Shown: in pieces, positions 58,664-64,000 of the stretch
Numbering within the stretch: position 1 is the stretch's first letter
Layout of the letters: the number at the start of each line of letters is the position of its first letter
Source of the DNA: Geosiphon pyriformis
Lineage: Eukaryota; Glomeromycota; Glomeromycetes; Archaeosporales; Geosiphonaceae
Direction of reading: 5' to 3'
NCBI GenBank assembly: GCA_016748015.1
Contig: JAAOMT010000597.1
Location: forward strand, 76,351-140,350
Length of the DNA stretch: 64,000 bases
Program-made: the position numbers and the translations under genes
The notes under the pieces: generated by a model
What the model was told of the DNA's origin: nothing
The model's input: only the letters and a program-made list of their open reading frames with translations
The model's database searches: none

Positions 58664-58677
58664 CATAAGGTTTACCA
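58664..58677 (-). other. Element I primer-binding site
   Basis: Minus strand TGGTAAACCTTATG two bases inside the 5' LTR, clearly unlike the TGGTGCT site of the other elements, so a different tRNA is implied. Confidence 0.7.
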
Positions 58678-58679
58678 AA

Positions 58680-59555
58680 TGTTATGGGATGGTTTTCTTG
58701 GTATATTTAATTGCTGATATTCCATTTTAATTGCAATCAGTCTCTTGTGAGTTCCTCAATTCTATTTGTGTGATAATGTCACTGTTATACTGAAGACTTT
58801 CTCTTTAATGTTATGATGTAAGTTATTTCTCAATTCCTAATTGTTGTGTGTGTTTATGTACTCCTTCTCAGAGACTGAACTGAAATCTACCTACTGTTTG
58901 GGGTCTTTTCTAAGGCTATTCTTGCAATTGCCTGATGTGTTTCTCTAATCTAGAAACATGAAACGTTAATGGCCTTTAGTGCTTTTCCCTAATTCTCACA
59001 ATAAAGCTTTTATTAATTAGTAACAACGTGAATAATCTTAATCAGGGATTATTCTTCTAAGAAATTCAACTGATAAATGATAGTTTCATTTAATAATTAA
59101 CACAAGTAAGTTTCTTATTACTTTGGGGTTGTGATAATTTAGTTTTAAATATTCTTTTTCATTTCTTTTTGATTTAAAGGTTTTTTGAGATATTTAATTT
59201 AAAAGTACAATTTAAAGTGGAGTTTGTTGGATAAATTAGATCTATTGCTTGATAAGTTATGATTTTTTATTACTTGATTTTTTTTTTCAATATTAAAGCT
59301 ACTGTATATATACATGTTTGTAGTTCTACGAGAAAACACATTGTAATACTTTCTTTTTAATATTTCAATCTGGTGTTTGCTGCTATCATTAGTTGGTGTT
59401 GGCTGCTATTGTGAACTGGTGCTTGCCACTATCACGAGATGGTGTTTTGCTACTATGTTAATCATTACTTTTCTAAAATTATTACTGTGCTATATTATGA
59501 TTGAATAGTTTATATTATTTTTATGATTCTTTTGTTAAATTCTTAAACTGTAACA
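58680..59555 (-). repeat. Element I 5' LTR, 876 bp
   Basis: TGTTATGGGATGG to CTGTAACA; collinear with 35609-36484. TATATATACA box near 59306. Right flank ACAT matches the left flank of the element. Confidence 0.93.
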
Positions 59556-60826
59556 ACATCAAAAACAACTGCCAAACACTTGTAAACACCTAAATAAGGA
59601 ACTAGTATCAAATTACCATTTTCTATTACACCATTTCTAATTTTACTTGCTTAATCACAAACACCAAATTCACTACTTATCTGTTTCTCAAGACTAGAAA
59701 ATTTTCAGTTATCTAAAAGTCCTACTCAACAACAAAAACCCATATCAATTAGCACCAATATTATTGATTACTTACAGAAAAACAAAAGTAATCATTTAGA
59801 GAACTTGAAAAGTAAAGAAACTAAATCAGAACAGGAAGAAATCACAGAAAACAAAGAAAAAATGACAATTGCTTATATTGCAAAGATTTTAAAATTCACT
59901 GGTGAAGATAATAATACCAGTCCACAAAAATGGCTTGACAAAGTCCAGAAAGTAAAAGATACAAATGAATGAAATGCAGCAAGAATGCTTAAAGCAATCC
60001 CATACTTTTTCTAAGAAACAGCAGAAAAATGGTTTAAAAACTTGGATGCACCTTTTGAAAACTGGCAAGCATTCAAAGATACTTTTTTACAACAATTTAC
60101 TGACAATAATACATTTATTATCCTCCAAAATTGGTTCCAAAATATCAAACAAGAACCAAGTAAATCAGTTATGACCTACCTAGAGAAGTTTAATAAACTT
60201 CTCAGAAGAATTTGTCAGTTGGAAACCAATGAATATTATTCTGATGCCCAAATCTTAGATCAATTCATTGCTGAATTAAAAATAAACTCATAAAAAAAGT
60301 GCATTCATATTCACCTGAAGATTTGGCCACTGCTATCTAATATGCAAAGAATTATGAAATAGCTATAGAAAAAGCCAACTACACAAAACTTGTGAATCTT
60401 ATTATTGGAGAAACCAGCTCAACATCTAAAGAGAAAATTGACCAACTCACAAAAAAGGTTGAAAACTATTTTACCAACCAACAACAGCAACAAACACAAA
60501 GATATTAGTTATCACAATAACAAAACCAAAACAACTACTCATTATTATCAAACAGTCAAAACCAAAGTTGTCACTATTGTGGAATTTCAGAACATCAAAA
60601 ACGAGACTGCAAAAAGCTACAAAGAGACCAACAAAACAGGAGTAATCAACATTACTCTTTAACACAGCAATCTTATTATTAGCCTCCACTACCAGTCTAC
60701 TATTCTTCGAGATTCCAACAGCAAAACAATTACTATTAGTCTGCTTTACAACAGCAATATCAACAACTTTTACCAATCCAATAGTATTAACAACTACCTA
60801 CACAACAATATCAAATACCAGTCTGA
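59556..60826 (+). pseudogene. Element F gag, 3' part (after insert I)
   Basis: Resumes F's gag at the base after I: KTTAKHL matches KTIAKHL of G. Capsid core: IAKILKFTGEDNN, KDTFLQQFTDNNTFIILQN, SVMTYLEKFNKLLRRICQL, YYSDAQILDQFIAEL. The zinc knuckle CHYCGISEHQKRDC (about 60570-60612) is complete. A Gln/Tyr-rich part (QQYQIPV) ends at the LTR at 60827. Several stops and at least one frame change. Confidence 0.82.
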
Positions 60827-61660
60827 TGTTACAAGTGATTATTTGGGGTCTTGAATTAAATAACAAACTCATAATTTGGTGCTTAATAACTAATATAATA
60901 GTTTTGATAATATCTGAAGGTTTTGGTCGAGTTTTTTATATAATAGACAGAGATTTAATAGTGTTTTAGTAGCCTTCTGGAATTGCAATTCTATCAAATT
61001 TTTTTCTCAGCATAGTGGCTGGTAATCTGGCAGAGATGCCTTTTTGGTAAGCTATCCTTAATTTATCAAATTTTTATACTCTTTCTTTGGGATCTTTTAC
61101 CAAGTTATCTTTGACATTAATAACTCAGCACTTTACTCTTTAATCAATTAGTTAACAAAAAAAAATAAAAAAAATAAAATAAAAAAAAATAAAAAAAAAA
61201 TAAAAAAATAAGCCAAGACAATAAATATTAATATTCTATCAATAGTCATGATCAAGAGCTATTGTTCCAGTGTGTTTAAGTGTTAGATTTTATCAACATA
61301 AAGTGTTGATAAATGGAAGAATAGATTAAGATAGTTAATAATTATTTATTTGTAATTGTGAATTGAAAAGTAGCCTAGATAAAATCTAAACTAAGAGGTC
61401 TGTCTTTTCTATTTTTAATACTACCACTATATATATAATTGAAATTCTTTAATTCCTCGATTTTTCACATCAGGAATTCTGAAATTTCTTTGAGAGAAAT
61501 CCTGAAATTTTGGAATTCTGTGATTCTTCATACAAGAATCCTAAAATTCTTAAAATCCTGCAATTCCTCTGAAAAGAATTCTGAAATTTTACCTTTATTA
61601 TGACTACTTTTGATTGGCTAATTTATATGCTAATATATTTTCTATATTCTACAAGTAATA
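60827..61660 (-). repeat. LTR K, 834 bp, unpaired in the window
   Basis: TGTTACAAG to AAGTAATA, in the orientation of minus-strand elements. Its U5-side resembles A's LTR, while its U3-side carries AATTCCTC/GAAATTC subrepeats like H. Hairpin arms 61291-61298/61304-61311. Left neighbour is F gag; right neighbour is a minus-strand gag. The flanks (GTCTGA versus GTACAT) show no duplication and no polypurine tract adjoins, so its partner is unclear. Confidence 0.8.
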
Positions 61661-62640
61661 GTACATAGGCCATCAATACTAGTAGTTGTTGTTATTGTTA
61701 TGGTTGTGGTTGCTGTTGAAGTTGTTGCTAAAGTGGTGGTTGTAGCTGTTGTTGTTGCTGTTCAGCAATTGGTGCAACTGATGGTAGATTGATCACAATT
61801 ACTGAAGATAAGTTTTAAGAAACAATAGGAGCAGAGTTTAGATTGTTTTGATTTTACTAAGTTAGAATAATTGGGTTTTGAATTTCTGGATTTTCTAAGA
61901 TTGGATTTTAATAATTAAATTTTTGATCTTCATTTTTCTTTTTTCTTAAGTCAGTTATTTTTCAAAGACTAGTGGCTCTGAAATTAAGTTGAGGTGGTAG
62001 TGATCGAAATCCTGATGGTGTTGGTAATCACAATTTAAATTCTTCAAAGTAATTATTGTAAGTTTCCAATAAATTGGCTTTTTCTTAGTTGCTTTGGAAT
62101 GTTATTTTTACTCATAGTATTTTCATGGTTGATGTGGATATACTTGCTAATATTATGTTGATTGTACTTCCTAATATATGATAATATGATAGGTGAATGG
62201 AAGAAACTACTTTTGGTTTCTTCCAAGTAGGTAGTTGTATTCTTTTTGGTATTCCTGCTGGTGTTTGTAGTTTTTTTTTATCTGCAAAGATAATAAAAAA
62301 TCTTTGTTGTGTGTAATTTCCAATTTCTCTATTTATTTTTGTAATTGTTGGTGCAAACAAATGGTTTGAGGACATTGTAATGCTTTGGAATAATTCACTG
62401 TTGAAATTGTTAAGAGCAGTTTTTAAATCTTCTTTGGCTTCTAAGTATGATTTGATTTTTTTATTGACATATAAATTGAAAGCTGATTCTATTGGCCAAT
62501 AATTACTTGTTAATCTGAGATGATTTTTATAATGCTAAAATAAGAATTTTATAAATTCTAAATGGTTTTTTCCTATACTTTCTTGGTCTGTCACTTTTCT
62601 GAATGATGGTTGTTAATGCTAGTTTTTTGTTGGATTATAT
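61661..62640 (-). pseudogene. Element L gag, N-terminal half
   Basis: From GTG near 62597 (AAAAGTGACAGA) the minus strand matches the H/A Gag N-terminal domain: SSNHLFAPTITKINREIGNY, QRFFIIFADKKK, RIQLPTWKKPKV and SYYHILGSTINI. Downstream is the Gln/Asn-rich linker. It breaks off at LTR K before the capsid core. Confidence 0.7.
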
Positions 62641-62656
62641 CTTACAGGGAGCACCA
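62641..62656 (-). other. Element L primer-binding site
   Basis: Minus strand TGGTGCTCCCTGTAAG, identical to that of A, directly inside the LTR at 62659. Confidence 0.7.
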
Positions 62657-62658
62657 AA

Positions 62659-63507
62659 TATTATAGGTAATTATTTGGAGTCTAAAAACAAATAACAAAT
62701 CTGTAACTTGATACTTAATAAGTAATCTAATAGTTAATATCTCAAGATTTTGATTAAGTTTTTTATATAATGAACAGAGATTTAATGTTGAGATTTTGTT
62801 GTAATGTTTCTAGTTTCTTTTCCAACCTGAAAGTTGGTATGTGTTGTTGTCTGTAGCTTCTCAGAATATATATTCTGTTAATTTCTTTCTTAAGTTAATA
62901 ACTAGTTTTTTAGTAAGCTATCTCTCAATTTCGAGTGTCTACCCTTATTCTTGGGTCTTTTACCAGTCATATTTCTGACATCAATAACTCAGTACTTTAA
63001 TCTTTAATCAATTAGTAAATAAAAAAATAAAAAAAAATAAAAAAAAATAAAAATAAAAAGATAAGCCAAGACAAAAAAGAGTTAATATCCTGTCAATAAC
63101 TGTAATCAAAAGCTATTGGTCTAGTATAGTTAAGTATTGTCAACTATTAACATGAATTGTTAATAGTAAAAAAATAGATTATAATATTTAATAAGTATTT
63201 TATTGATATTTTCTGTTTTTACTTCAAGTTATAAAATACTATCATATAAAGAAATAGGTTTGGAATTGAAACTAAAAGTTCTAAAACTAATGATTTTGTC
63301 TTTTTTTGCTTCTAATACTACCACTATATATACATAAATTCCATAATTTTCTTAGCCAGGAATCCTGCAATTTCTTTTATGAGAATTTTGTAATTCTGGA
63401 ATCCTACAATTCTTCTGAAAGAAATTTTGGAATTTCATTTTTACTATATCTATTTTGATTGGCTAATTTATGTACTAATATATAATTCCTATATTTTATA
63501 AGTAACA
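62659..63507 (-). repeat. Element L 5' LTR, 849 bp
   Basis: Begins TATTATAGG (TG changed to TA) and ends AAGTAACA. Carries the GGAATCCTGC subrepeats (63355-63440) and a hairpin (63144-63152/63158-63166) in which both arms differ from the other LTRs in a way that keeps pairing. It is diverged from K, so the two are unlikely to be a fresh LTR pair. Confidence 0.85.
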
Positions 63508-63625
63508 ATATAACAGCTTAAAATAAATCTCCCAGGTATTGTAATTTTACTCATTCTAGAATGTTACTTCTTAATCTTTTTACAAACTGATTAAGAATTT
63601 GAAAGACTGTGTAATAGTTGTTGTT
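63508..63625 (-). pseudogene. Gypsy gag fragment M
   Basis: Minus-strand reading gives NNYYTVFQILNQFVKRLRSNIL, the middle of the capsid core as in A and E. It is flanked by the L LTR on the left and the 3' end of a LINE on the right, so it is the target into which one or both inserted. Confidence 0.6.
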
Positions 63626-64000
63626 TTTTTTATTAAAGTTTAATAAACAAGGCCCAACTACTATCTAATACAATATAATTATATAGGGTTTTAAATTAAA
63701 TATGGCTTATGTACTTTTTACATATAACCAGTTATTCAAGCCAGTTTAGGCTATACTATGTTAATGTACCCAAAGAAAACTTATTCAAAGATGACATTTT
63801 TTGAATAACAAAAAACAAAATAGCACTGCAAAAAACCAATCTAACCAGCCATTCAGTTGTCTTTAAGATATTAGCTTTAATATTAATAGATTTATGTTTC
63901 CAAAAAGACATCAAGTTAGAAAACATCTCATTATCCAAACCAACTGAATGCTCTAAATTACCAAATATATTAATATCTTCTATATAGCACTTTTTTTTAA
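63626..64000 (-). mobile_element. 3' end of a decayed LINE of the C/D family
   Basis: On the minus strand TTGAATAACTGGTTATATGT and TGTATTAGATAGTAGTTGGGCC align with TCTGAATAGCTGGTCACGTG and TGTACTAGGTAGTGTTTGGACC at the tail of LINE D (29930-30020). An A-rich tail lies at about 63626-63640. The open frame 63756-63938 covers the expected ORF2 C-terminus but is strongly diverged. The element runs out of the window. Confidence 0.65.

Larger units (their letters stand above)
35609..59555 (-). mobile_element. Element I: dUTPase-encoding Gypsy element (split by H)
   Basis: Minus-strand element with identical-length LTRs (876 bp each at 35609-36484 and 58680-59555). ACAT at 35605-35608 and at 59556-59559 is the target duplication. 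Its own sequence is 36485-41725 plus 55977-58679, about 7.9 kb of interior. H sits at the end of the protease region. It is the most distant of the three pol-bearing families and uses a different primer site. Confidence 0.92.

Noticed and set aside
36485..58679. One giant 22-kb element between the LTRs of I
   Set aside because: The interior contains two further complete LTR pairs with their own flanking duplications (H and G); it is a nest.
60827..63507. K and L as the two LTRs of one intact short element
   Set aside because: They are diverged, no polypurine tract precedes K, and the outer flanks (GTCTGA and ATATAA) do not match.

Overview
This is an AT-rich eukaryotic window dominated by retrotransposons, with two intact-looking host genes in the middle. 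Spliceosomal introns, a fungal-type PPZ phosphatase, a Gemin2 gene (so an SMN complex) and a characteristic non-LTR element with two RRM-like domains and a CCHC knuckle in ORF1 point to a filamentous, early-diverging fungus. A repeat-rich Glomeromycotina genome (Gigaspora/Rhizophagus type) is my best guess. That assignment is inference from remembered protein families, not a database result.

Layout. 1-9641: Ty3/Gypsy element A (minus strand, 3' LTR cut by the window edge), inserted in the integrase of a related plus-strand element B (9642-12069). B in turn interrupts a heavily AT-decayed LINE, C (12070-16480, minus). 16.5-18.4 kb is AT-rich spacer with one small unassigned ORF. Host genes: a three-exon PPZ-type Ser/Thr phosphatase (18462-20171, plus) and a three-exon Gemin2/SIP1 homologue (21829-22975, minus), convergently transcribed. 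23306-30045: an almost full-length, younger LINE, D (plus), with stop codons but no frameshift. 30-34.2 kb: very AT-rich sequence with the remains of a Gypsy gag (E).

34169-60826 is a four-level nest. Element F (plus) is split inside gag by element I (35609-59555, minus). I is split at the end of its protease region by H (41726-55976, minus). H is split beside its dUTPase by G (47098-50999, plus). Four-base duplications flank I (ACAT), H (CTGG/CTAG) and G (TTGT), and the host reading frames resume on the far side of each insert. 60827-64000 holds further LTRs, gag fragments and the 3' end of another decayed LINE.

The three Gypsy families with readable pol (A/B, H, I) share an unusual order: gag, protease, a Cys-rich module, a CxxC-x8-CxxC module, a trimeric-type dUTPase domain, RT, RNase H, integrase, then a conserved C-terminal extension of roughly 200 residues. 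Gag in several families begins at a conserved GTG with no upstream in-frame ATG. Many inactivating changes look like C-to-T/G-to-A transitions (Asp to Asn in protease and RT sites; stops at inferred Gln/Trp/Arg codons), suggesting a cytosine-deamination or RIP-like decay process. All coordinates of decayed domains are approximate to tens of bases; LTR ends, exon ends and stop codons were read base by base.
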